A stretch of 64,000 nucleotides of DNA from Kappaphycus alvarezii. Its lineage: Eukaryota > Rhodophyta > Florideophyceae > Gigartinales > Solieriaceae. The position numbers and the translations under genes are program-made. The notes beneath the pieces were generated by a model. It was not told the origin of the DNA, did no database searches, and saw only the letters and a list, made by a program, of their open reading frames with translations. Positions 12,179 to 21,346 of this stretch are shown here, piece after piece. The DNA lies in contig NADL03000637.1 of the NCBI GenBank assembly GCA_002205965.3, positions 1 through 64,000 on the forward strand, given 5' to 3'. How positions within the stretch are numbered: the first letter of the stretch is position 1; each line of letters opens with the position of its first letter.

Positions 12179-13419
12179 TGTTGAAAAAGGGATAGAATGC
12201 ATGCGATCCCATGGTTTTTAGTTGCCACCTGGACACGTGTACACTTGTAGCATGAAAAAGCGAGTTGCACCCTTCTTCTATGTGTACACTATGACACGTG
12301 TAAAATGGGCCAAATCGAAAGTTGCCTGGGACGAAAGCCCATTTTCGGGCAACTCAAAATCACGGCGCATTTTACCTTTTTCAAACCACTTGGTATTCTG
12401 CCCTCTGATTGGCTGCTAGATACGCCTCCATACCACTCACATCGCTCCAAGAGGCGATATCTGAGCTGATCGTTGTGGAGCATTCTGACACTTGGCATGT
12501 TATGGTTGGTTGATGGTTTGTCTCTATTTAGGCTCAAAGTACTGTACCAATGTGTCATACGTGTACTGTCTCCTATGTGGCATACGTGTATTGTCTCCTC
12601 TCTGTCGTACGTGTACAGTATTATAGGTGACGTACGTGTACAAGTAAACAGTGGTTTCTATATTTATCCTATAGTTGCCTGGACTGGCTGCATACAGTTT
12701 ACACTATACTCATTATACTGGCTGCATACAAATCACTCTTGCACAAGTATGCAGCCAAAGTATGTTGATGCAGCCACGTTGCTTTTACAGTATTGCACGT
12801 ATAGCACGTAAGGCTTAATTCACGTTGAACGGCCTGCATGAGATTTACGTACTGTTACGTAACAACGTGAGACAAGCCCGCCAAAAATTGTTTTCTACTT
12901 TTATGATATTTTAAGTTCCCGCCTTAAGTTCCCGCCTTTGGGTTCTGCTACAGGCCGAGAGATTACAGTTGCGTTGGCGGGTCACGTAAGGCATAATTCA
13001 CGGGTTGACTGTTTTAGTGTACGTTTACGTAACAGAACATGCATGGCTAGCATGCACGCAATGTTACTTACGTTTTGAATATCGGTAATTATGAATTTCC
13101 CGCGCATGCAAATCAGGGATTCTGAGGCATCTCGGCTTGGGTAGGCTATAGGATCAACAAAGAGAGTACTGCAAATGTAGATTTTGCTACTTTCATTTTG
13201 CTGTCACGAAGCCGAAGTGAGTACTGGCAAACAGTATATAGTTGTAGTCTAATACCTCACCAAAGTAAAGAAGAGGCACGGACTTGCCTTTGATTTCAAC
13301 ACCAACCTCACCCTTGCCGTTCTATCTCCTTTCTGTTTCTTTTATCCATCTACACTCTTTCCCTACTTCCCTTTTCATTCTCTCTCCTCATCCCTCATCA
13401 TCCCCTGTTCCTTTCATCA
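12179..13419 (+). repeat. Copia-I LTR, 3' LTR of element B
   Basis: 1241 bp, starting TGTTGAAAAAGG and ending CTTTCATCA, nearly identical to 5154-6393. The differences are scattered single bases and small indels, for example near 12280 and 12446. Directly after it the sequence switches to the minus-strand integrase of element C. Confidence 0.93.
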
Positions 13420-15342
13420 TGCGAACGTAAACTGCGTTATCAAGAGCTTCAGCCCAAAAAGCTTTCGGAACCTTCATATGGGACAGCATAGACCTGACGA
13501 GATCAATCAGGGTACGATTGAGCCGTTCTGCCCCACCATTCTGCTCAGGTGTGTATGCAGCGGTCGTTTGATGAACAGTTCCTTGTGACGATAGAAAGGA
13601 TTGGAACTCTGAAGAAAGATACTCTCCACCACGATCAGATCGAAGCACTTTCACGCGTTGACCAGTGTGTGTGAAGGCATATTGGGCAAACTTCTGATAA
13701 AAATGGAACGTTTCATCTTTACTCTTCATCGGATAGACAACACTCCAGTTTGAGTGGTCATCGATAAAAGTGACAAAGTATCTAGCACCACCTACTGACT
13801 GTACTTGGAGTGGACCGCAGACGTCCGAATGGACCAAGTCTAGCAAATGTTTGGCCCTACCTCCAGAGCGCTGTTTAGGAATCACAGCACGAGTTGCTTT
13901 CTCTAACACACACGCATCACATGTCACAGATTCACAGTCAGAAGATGAGCTAGCGTCTCTTGTTGTATCTGAAGAGGAGATATGAAGTCCACTTACCACG
14001 TTCTTACGAGCCATGGACAATATTCCTTGAGTGTGAACGTGGGCCAATCTTTCATGCCATGTCTTCAAAGAGGCTTTGTGCGCCGAATGAACCTCGTTAT
14101 ATGTGTCAAGCACATACAGCTCTCCTCGACTTGTGGCAGTAGCCACGATGCAGTCACTCCTCTTCTCAGTGCACTTGTCACGAACGAACTCAACCTCAAA
14201 TCCATTATCGACCATCTTACGTACAGAAATTAGGGAAAAAGCAAAGCTTGGAACGTGCAGCACATTGTTGAGCTTGCATGACTTTTGAACTCCTTTCACT
14301 ACAAGCGTAATGAGGACGGTCCCGACTCCAGCTACTACTGCACACGCTTTTGTTCCCATTTCTACGCGGCTGTTTGAGACCTCCCTGTAGTCGGAGAACA
14401 GTCTCTTGTCAAATGTCATGTGCGCGGAGCATCCAGAGTCGATAAGCCAAGTGTTTGACGTTATGTTGATACCAGAGTTATCTACCTTGTTCATCAGACA
14501 CATGTACTCGACTTCATTAATTTCCAGATCTTCTTTCTCTTGAGCAATCATCGCAGTAGGCTTCTGTGACTGTCTACGTAGGAACCGGTCAGGTGGCCGT
14601 GGTCGCCTTCCGTTGATGTCCTTTCCCCAGCAGCGGGCAGCGGAGTGTCCATTGTGACCACAGTTGGTGCATGTCAAAGTCGAAACACGCCTTGCCTCAG
14701 GGATGTGCCCAATAAGAGCAGAACTTGGCGGATTCTGTCTTCTAGTAAGCTTCATCGATGCACGTTGCTCCTCTTGGAGCAGGCGACTTTTCACATATTC
14801 TACTCCGAACGTTTTATCTTCGGATCCAAGAGCGTCAAGCGCTACAATGATTTTGAAACCTCGCGGAAGACCATTGAGAACTGCCATAGCCATTTCCTTG
14901 TCATCAATGATGACTCCCATTGACTTTAAGCGAGCTGCTAGGTGTCGCACACGTCCTATGTACGGAAAACTTTCTCATTGTCTAGCATGGTGACCGTGTA
15001 GAAGTCTCTCCGGGCCGCCAGCTTATTTAGTAATGTGTGGCGCTCAAAAACTTCCAAGATGGCGTCCCACATTTCTTTGGCTGTGACAGAATCTCTCACA
15101 TGATCCAGGTGGTCATCAGACAGCGACAGGCCGATGATGGCCCGGGCCTTTCGATCCCCTTGCTTCCATGCCTTGTAAGTGGAAGATTGTTCATCTTCAG
15201 GAACGGTGCCATCAGTAATATACTGTTCCACATCGCGAAGGGCCAACAGGAGCTGAATCTTCTGTTTCCACACGTAGAAATTGGTATCCGTGAGCTTTTC
15301 GATCTTCATCGATCCTCCTCCTTGATCTTCTCCGCTACTCAT
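13420..15342 (-). pseudogene. Copia-II gag-pol of element C, truncated
   Basis: The ATG at 15342 opens a gag beginning MSSGEDQGG. It has the copia gag core and a CX2CX4HX4C knuckle near 14675-14634. A one-base deletion near 14970 breaks the gag frame relative to 21347-21892 and 33166. After it the frame is open for over 500 codons through the protease (WLIDSGCSAHM, near 14444-14412), integrase zinc region (HERLAH, then CDACVLGK-like) and catalytic core (HSDVCGP, SDRGGEY, TPEQNG). It stops where element B is inserted. The last ten or so codons of that open frame come from the element B LTR and are not copia-II sequence. Confidence 0.92.
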
Positions 15343-15499
15343 TGCAATATTCTAGAGGTGCTAATGTTCTGTTCGAAGATCCCAAGCCGGGACCGATAGT
15401 CCCTTGTAGTGGCAAGCCCACTCTATAAGAACACAGCACACGAAACTCTAGACTAAAGCAAAGGCCAAAGACGTCGCTTCAAAAAACAAATGGATCTCT

Positions 15500-16164
15500 T
15501 TAAATTCTCTGGGACAAAACTACTTTCAAGTGTTCCTTCCCGTTCTCGTGACGCTTGAGAACTTCGTGAGAATCGAACACTCTATCACAAGCAGTACACC
15601 TAGGGGTCTTTTTCTTGTTTTTCTCTCTAGTCCTATGACCCTTAGAATTGATGTGATCGTAGAATGTCTGTGCGCTATTGCAGCTAATAACACAGAGCTT
15701 GCAGTACCTCTTGTTCCTCGGCGGAACTCTTCGTTTAGCCTTTAGTTCCTTCTTGGCAACTCGATCGGCGAGGGCTTTAGCTTTCTTTGCCGAGAGGCGT
15801 TGAACTTTCTTTATTGGCTTATCCAGAGGTACTGACTTACGAGGGATCCTATACCTTTCCCTAGACGAGGGAAGCGCGAGCGTCTTCGGCGGCGGTCCTT
15901 CTGGTCGAGTACTTCGATCGATTCCACAACCGTCCTCCCCACAGATGGCAAAGTCCTAACTGTCGCAGCCCTGGGCACTCGGGGCACCAGGGCTAATTCC
16001 GAGTCTAGCACAACCCCGCAAAAGCAGGCACAAAAGTGGAAGTGATTGTCAGTAACAGCTTTTGGGATTATGAGTCTTTAGACCAACCAAAAGGTGCAAA
16101 GAGAATCACTTCGATGTGCAAAGAAATGGAATTATTCAAATAGCTTACCGGAACGAGTAGACAT
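15500..16164 (-). pseudogene. Copia-II accessory double zinc-finger gene, copy C (frameshifted)
   Basis: Same gene as at 20522-21187. Exon 1 is 16164-16149 and the intron is 16148-16005. Exon 2 runs from 16004 to a stop at 15502-15500. A one-base deletion near 15902 breaks the frame after about 35 codons of exon 2. Both zinc-finger coding segments are still recognisable further on. It sits between primer site and gag, separated from the gag ATG by about 157 bases. Confidence 0.8.
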
Positions 16165-16246
16165 AATCAAGAGACTGAGATAGACAAAAAAACAATGCAG
16201 CAACACACGGCGACTTACGGGGTTCAGAGAAAGAGACGGCGTTGAA

Positions 16247-16259
16247 CTGGGCCCATAAC
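16247..16259 (-). promoter_or_regulatory. Primer binding site of element C
   Basis: On the minus strand this reads GTTATGGGCCCAG, identical to the copia-I site, complementary to the initiator tRNA-Met anticodon arm and one base from the LTR end at 16261. Confidence 0.85.
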
Positions 16260-16260
16260 C

Positions 16261-17615
16261 TAATGGGAATCGGAGAGGGTGAAGGACTTTGCTGGACGGA
16301 TGAAGTTGCGGGCTTGGCTACCCAGAATTTACTCGGAACTCTAAAATCCTGGCCTTAAGTACAACCTACAACTACTTTCTAACTCACTGCGTCCACTAAC
16401 AGAATCCCGCAAACTATTGCCATTTGAGCGGATTTCAAGATCTTGGCCCGGTGATAACAGTCATTAGGGGCAAATTTGGAACTGCTTCCAAAGTTGACAA
16501 ATTTGTGTGAATACCCAAGCCCAATACACACATCAATACAGTACCTTATTTTGCAAACTTATCGGAACCGAATTCCCTTGTGCCAAAATAACGGACTCAA
16601 TCCGTCATACGTATAATAGAATCACATAACTGATTTTGGATGCAGTCGGTCCAATCTTCATCATAATTACGAACCTCATACATATGATGGAATCACATAA
16701 CTGATTTTTGGATGCAGTCGGTCCAATCTTCATCATAATTACGAACCTCATACATATGATGGAATCACATAACTGATTTTTGGATGCAGTCGGTCCAATC
16801 TTCATCATAATTACGAACCTCATACATATGATGGAATTACATAACTGATTTTTGGATGCAGTTGTACAAACCAATATCATAACTAGAAACCACATACGTA
16901 TGATGGAATCACATAACTGATTTTTGGATGCAGTTGTACAAACCAATATCATAACTAGAAACCACATACGTATGATGGAATCACATAACTGATTTTTGGA
17001 TGCAGTTGTACAAACCAATATCACAACTAGAAACCTCATACATATGATGAAATCACATAACCGATTTTTGGATGCAGCTGGATAAAACCCGTAATCATAA
17101 CTAGAACCCTCATACATTATATAAAATCAAATACCTCTTTCTAGCAGTCAAGACAGTATTGCCATAATTGATTCTTACTGTACAAACTCAAGTACAGTAA
17201 GGAGTACAGTACTTGGTATATTACGATGTACAGTGCGAAGTACAGTTCCTCATTTGGTACTAGTACAGTACGTGTACAACACTGCACAAAAGGTTTCTAC
17301 TCTTAGCTGTACCACGTGTACATCACAAACACAACTGCCACCATTCACACTTGTACATAGCTTTCCTCAGCATATCTCTCATACAGTATACTCATCATCC
17401 ACTTATAGTACCCTACCCTACGTAAAATCACCCCATAAACAACATTTTGCCCTCTAAATCGCTGATCTCTCAAAATCGTACTTTCGTCCCTGGGAACTTT
17501 GCATTTCTTCCGGAATGCCTTAGGGCCACCCTTCATTCAACACGTGTGCATGTGTACACATGGAACATGCCTCATGCCTCTTATGAGATTTGGCACCGAT
17601 GTGGGGTCATGTGAT
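16261..17615 (-). repeat. Copia-II LTR, subtype II-a, with seven 72-bp repeats
   Basis: On the minus strand this LTR ends GATTCCCATTA at 16261. It matches 25464-26695 but lacks about its first 20 bases. It holds seven tandem copies of a 72-bp unit (16619-17122); successive copies start at 16619, 16691, 16763, 16835, 16907, 16979 and 17051. Most units carry the palindrome CATACGTATG or a close variant. Many GTACAGTA-type short repeats lie near 17170-17280. Confidence 0.88.
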
Positions 17616-18537
17616 TGTACAGTAGGAATCAATTATGGCATTACTGTCATGACTCCTAGAAAGAGGTATTTGATTTTATATTACGTATGAGGTTTCTAGT
17701 TATGATTATAAGCTTTATCCAACTGCATCCAGAAATCAGTTATGTGATCCTATCATACGTATGTGGTTTCTAGCATGCTATTGGTTTGTACAACTGCATC
17801 CAAAAATCAGTTATGTGATTCCATCATACGTATGTGGTTTCTAGCATGCTATTGGTTTGTACATCTGAATCCAAAAATCAGTTATGTGATTCCATCATAC
17901 GTATGTGGTTTCTAGTTATGATATTGGTTTGTACATCTGCATCCAAAAATCAGTTATGTGATTCCATCATACGTATGTGGTTTCTAGTTATGATACTGAT
18001 TTGTACATCTGCATCCAAAAATCAGTTATGTGATTCCATCATACGTATGTGGTTTCTAGTTATGATTCTGATTTGTACATCTGCATCCAAAAATCAGTTA
18101 TGTGATTTCATCATATGTATGAGGTTCCTAATTATGATGAAGATTGGACCGACTGCATCCAAAATCAGTTATGTGATTCTATTATACGTATGACGGATTG
18201 AGTCCGTTATTTTGGCACAAGGGAATTCGGTTCCGATAAGTCTGAAAAATAAGGTACTGTATTGATGAGTTTATTGGGCCAACCTGTTTACACAAATGTG
18301 TCAACTTTGGAAGCAGTTCCAAAATTGCCCCTAATGACTGTTATCACCGGGCGAAGATCTTGAAATCCGCTCAAATGGCAATAGTTTGCGGGATTCTGTT
18401 AGTGGACGCAGTGAGTTAGAGAGTAGTTGTAGGTTGTACTTAAGGCCAGGATTTTAGAGTTCCGAGTAAATTCTAGGTAGCCAAGCCCGCAACTTCATCC
18501 GTCCAGCAAAGTTCTTCACCCTCCCCGATTCCCATTA
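17616..18537 (+). repeat. Partial copia-II LTR (II-a), plus strand
   Basis: The 3' two-thirds of a II-a LTR, starting inside the LTR at a point matching about 25920 and ending exactly at CCCATTA (18537). It carries about seven units of the 72-bp repeat (about 17690-18195). It is fused head-to-head to the LTR of element C at 17614-17616. Its exact 3' terminus abuts copia-I RT sequence at 18538. Confidence 0.85.
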
Positions 18538-19234
18538 CCAGAAAATCGATGATTTTCTTGTTGATGGGCTCAAATTCAAAAGTGGCACTAATGATCCCTG
18601 TGTTTATGTAAAATTTGACCCGACCTCCGACTCAATCATGATTATCCTCCTGTATGTTGATGACTTGCTGCTTGCAGGAAACAACATGGAGGCGATTGCA
18701 TGGATGAAGGGGAGCTGAACCGCCGTTTTGAAATGAAAGATTTGGGCGAAGCGAGAATGGTTGTGGGGCTTGAAATTTCTCGCCGGAGATCCGAACGATC
18801 CTTGTGTTTATCCCAGCCACGGTTTGTAGACAGCGTTTTAGAGCGATTTGGAATGCAGAATTGTAGACCTGTTCCAACTCCTATGAATCTAAACACTGAC
18901 GAATTGAACGTGGATCGGTCGGTAGATACGGGTAGTGATGCTCGGACAGATGCTCCATACAGGAGCGCCATTGGATCTCTCATGTATTTGTCTGTTGGAA
19001 CACGACCTGATATATCTTATGCGGTTGGCAAACTTGCACGTTTCTGCGAAGAACCAAGAGAGAAGCATTGGTTAGCAGTAAAAAGAGTGTTAAGGTATCT
19101 CGCTGGGACCAAAGATTTAGGTCTTGTGTTCCGAGGGAATGCTTATCTGGGCTTGTCTGCATACTGTGACTCGGATTGGCCGGAGATGTGTCCGATCGCA
19201 AATCGACGAGTGGCTTCTTGTTTCGCATGGCTGG
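18538..19234 (+). pseudogene. Copia-I RT/RNase H fragment (element D, piece)
   Basis: A fragment equivalent to positions 4006-4700 of element A. It encodes the RT with YVDD near 18654-18665, the rest of RT and the first part of RNase H (CDSDWP). A one-base deletion near 18711 breaks the frame at MKG-S and another lies near 19180. The last five bases, GCTGG (19230-19234), are the left target duplication of the LTR that follows. Confidence 0.88.
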
Positions 19235-20429
19235 TGTTGGTGATTTTGTGAGACGATCACACGCCCATCGCCTTGACTAGACGTCTCGCACGGAGGTTGG
19301 GAAGCTGTATATCTGTACACGTGGACACATGTGGTTCTGAAGGATAATATATGCCAAATTTACCCGAAAAACAAAGTTGCCGGGGACGAAAAGCCATTTT
19401 CGAGGGGTCGACGATAAAATGCAAATTTTGCATAATTGTTGACAAGTGGAACTTGGCCCATAATGCCTAGGCTAAGAATTGCCTGCTTTAATCCTATTGG
19501 CTGATAGGTCAAATGCTGCAATTCTATTGGCTGGTGATGTACACGTGTAATGGCTGTAGAGGTGTAAGGGTTGACTTTGAGCTATTTTAGAGGGCAGAAT
19601 GGTGTTTATGGGGTCATTTTACATAGGGTAGGGCACTGAGGAGGTGAGGAGTATACTGTATAAGAGGTATGTCGAGGTAAGGTATGTACACGTGTACGTG
19701 GTGGCAGTTGTGTATGTGATGTACACGTGGTACAGCAAAGAGTAGAAACCTTTGGTGCAGTGGTGTACACATACTGTACTGGTGTCAAGTTTCGTACTGT
19801 ACCTCGTACTGTGCTTCTTACTGTGCCTCGTACTGTACTTCTTACTGCACTTGAGTTCGTACAGTGGGAGTTGGTTATAAAAATACTATCATGGCTACAC
19901 CGCTCCGGTCTCTCCAGGTACAGTAGAATGCCTACTGTATCCGTCGGCTGCATCCAAAATCAGTTTTGTGATTCCATAATACGTATGAGGTTTCTAGTTA
20001 TGATTATGGTTAGTCCGGCTGCATCCGAAATCAGTTATGTGATTCTACCATACGTATGAGGTTTCTGATTATGATTACGGTTTGCCGGCTGCATCCAAAA
20101 TCAGTTGTGTGATTCCATAATACGTATGACGGGTCGAGTCCGTTATTTTGGCACAAGAGAATTCGATTCGGATGAGTTTACAAAATAAGGTGCTGTATTG
20201 ATGTGTGTATTGGGCCAAACTGTCTTACACGAATTTGACAACTTTGGAAGCAGTTCTAAAAATGCCCCAATTGAACGTTATTACTGGGCCAATATGTTTC
20301 AATCTGTCCAAATGGATCAGTTTCTATGTTTTTGTTAATGGACGCAGTGAGTTAGAGAGTAGTTGCAGGTTGTACTTAAGGCCAGGATTTTAGAGTTCCG
20401 AGTAAATTCTGGGTAGCCAAGCCCGCAGC
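19235..20429 (+). repeat. Copia-II LTR subtype II-b, 5' LTR position of element F
   Basis: It starts TGTTGGTGATTTTGTGAG and matches the solo LTR 30841-32291 in reverse. It stops at CCCGCAGC, about 45-85 bases short of the true LTR end seen at 29513. It carries about three units of the 70-72 bp repeat (19965-20130) and several TACACGTG palindromes. It replaces the expected II-a LTR upstream of element F, so F has unlike LTRs on its two sides. Confidence 0.85.
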
Positions 20430-20521
20430 TTATGGGCCCAGTTCAACGCCGTCTCTTTCTCTAACCCCGTAAGTCGCCGTGTGTTGCTGCATTGTTTTCT
20501 TGTCTATCTCGTCTCTTGATT

Positions 20522-21187
20522 ATGTCTACTCGTTCCGGTAAGCTATTTGAATAATTCCATTTCTTTGCACATCGAAGTGATTCTCTTTGCACCTTTTGGT
20601 TGGTCTAAAGACTCATAATCCCAAAAGCTGTTACTGACGATCACTTCCACTTTTGTGCCTGCTTTTGCGGGGTTGTGCTAGACTCGGAATTAGCCCTGGT
20701 GCCCCGAGTGCCCAGGGCTGCGACAGTTAGGACTTTGCCATCTGTGGGGAGGACAGTTGTGGAATCGATCGAAGTACTCGAACCAGAAGGACCGCCGCCG
20801 AAGACGCTCGCGCTTCCCTCGTCTAGGGAAAGGTATAGGATCCCTCGTAAGTCAGTACCTCTGGATAAGCCAATAAAGAAAGTTCAACGCCTCTCGGCAA
20901 AGAAAGCTAAAGCCCTCGCCGATCGAGTTGCCAAGAAGGAACTAAAGGCTAAACGAAGAGTTCCGCCGAGGAACAAGAGGTACTGCAAGCTCTGTGATAT
21001 TAGCTGCAATAGCGCACAGACATTCTACGATCACATCAATTCTAAGGGTCATAGGACTAGAGAGAAAAACAAGAAAAAGACCCCTAGGTGTACTGCTTGT
21101 GATAGAGTGTTCGATTCCCACGAGGTTCTCAAGCGTCACGAGAACGGGAAGGAACACTTGAAAGTAGTTTTGTCCCAGAGAATTTAA
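20522..21187 (+). CDS. Copia-II accessory protein with two U1/JAZ-type C2H2 zinc fingers
   Basis: A small gene between primer site and gag. Exon 1 (20522-20537, ATG at 20522) encodes MSTRS plus one base. The intron is 20538-20681 (144 bp, GTAAGC to CTAG) and exon 2 is 20682-21187. Splicing keeps the frame and gives a protein of about 173 residues. Without splicing the frame has no ATG, which is why I favour the intron. The middle is Lys/Arg-rich (about residues 60-105). Two fingers, CX2CX12HX5H, lie at about residues 107-129 and 142-164. This spacing is typical of the U1/JAZ (zf-met) class, which often binds double-stranded RNA. Role is unknown; nucleic-acid binding is inferred. The same gene is in elements C and E. 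The gag ATG follows by 159 bases. Confidence 0.78.
20538..20681 (+). other. Predicted intron in copia-II zinc-finger gene
   Basis: GTAAGC at the 5' end and TTGTGCTAG at the 3' end, length 144 bp, phase 1. The same boundaries and length occur in element E (33976-33833) and element C (16148-16005). Splicing would join an ATG-containing exon in frame to the zinc-finger exon. An unspliced RNA would serve as the genomic copy. Confidence 0.65.
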
Positions 21188-21346
21188 AGAGATCCATTTG
21201 TTTTTTGAAGCGACGTCTTTGGCCTTTGCTTTAGTCTAGAGTTTCGTGTGCTGTGTTCTTATAGAGGTGGGCTTGCCACTACAAGGGACTATCGGTCCCC
21301 GGCTTGGGATCTTCGAACAGAACATTAGCACCTCTAGAATATTGCA

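Larger units (their letters stand above)
5154..13419 (+). mobile_element. Copia-I element B, complete LTR to LTR
   Basis: An 8266-bp Ty1/copia element with LTRs at 5154-6393 and 12179-13419, primer site at 6395-6407, leader to 7941, gag-pol from 7942 and polypurine tract before 12179. It is inserted into the integrase region of minus-strand element C: the C reading frame stops exactly at the end of the right LTR (13419/13420). The first five bases of C after the LTR are TGCGA, the expected right copy of the target duplication. The left copy would lie upstream of the window, beyond the start of A. Confidence 0.93.
13420..17615 (-). mobile_element. Copia-II element C, 5' half, cut by element B
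   Basis: A second Ty1/copia family on the minus strand. Reading from high to low coordinates it has a 5' LTR (17615-16261), primer site (16259-16247), an intron-containing zinc-finger gene (16164-15500) and gag-pol from 15342. Gag-pol runs into the insertion of element B at 13420, inside the integrase core. The rest of integrase, RT, RNase H and the 3' LTR would lie beyond the A/B array. Its LTR lacks about its first 20 bases and is fused to an inverted LTR piece. Confidence 0.9.

Noticed and set aside
16605..17117. Open frame of repeated TASKNQLCDSI-like units
   Set aside because: The 72-bp repeat length is a multiple of three, so any frame without a stop stays open. It lies inside an LTR. 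The same applies to 17834-18193 and 25983-26360.
16619..17122. CRISPR-like array
   Set aside because: The units are direct tandem repeats with no unique spacers and lie in a eukaryotic LTR.
20468..20681. Alternative intron starting at GTAAGT 20468 in element F
   Set aside because: It would remove the only ATG that opens the zinc-finger frame. No AG acceptor lies between it and that ATG.
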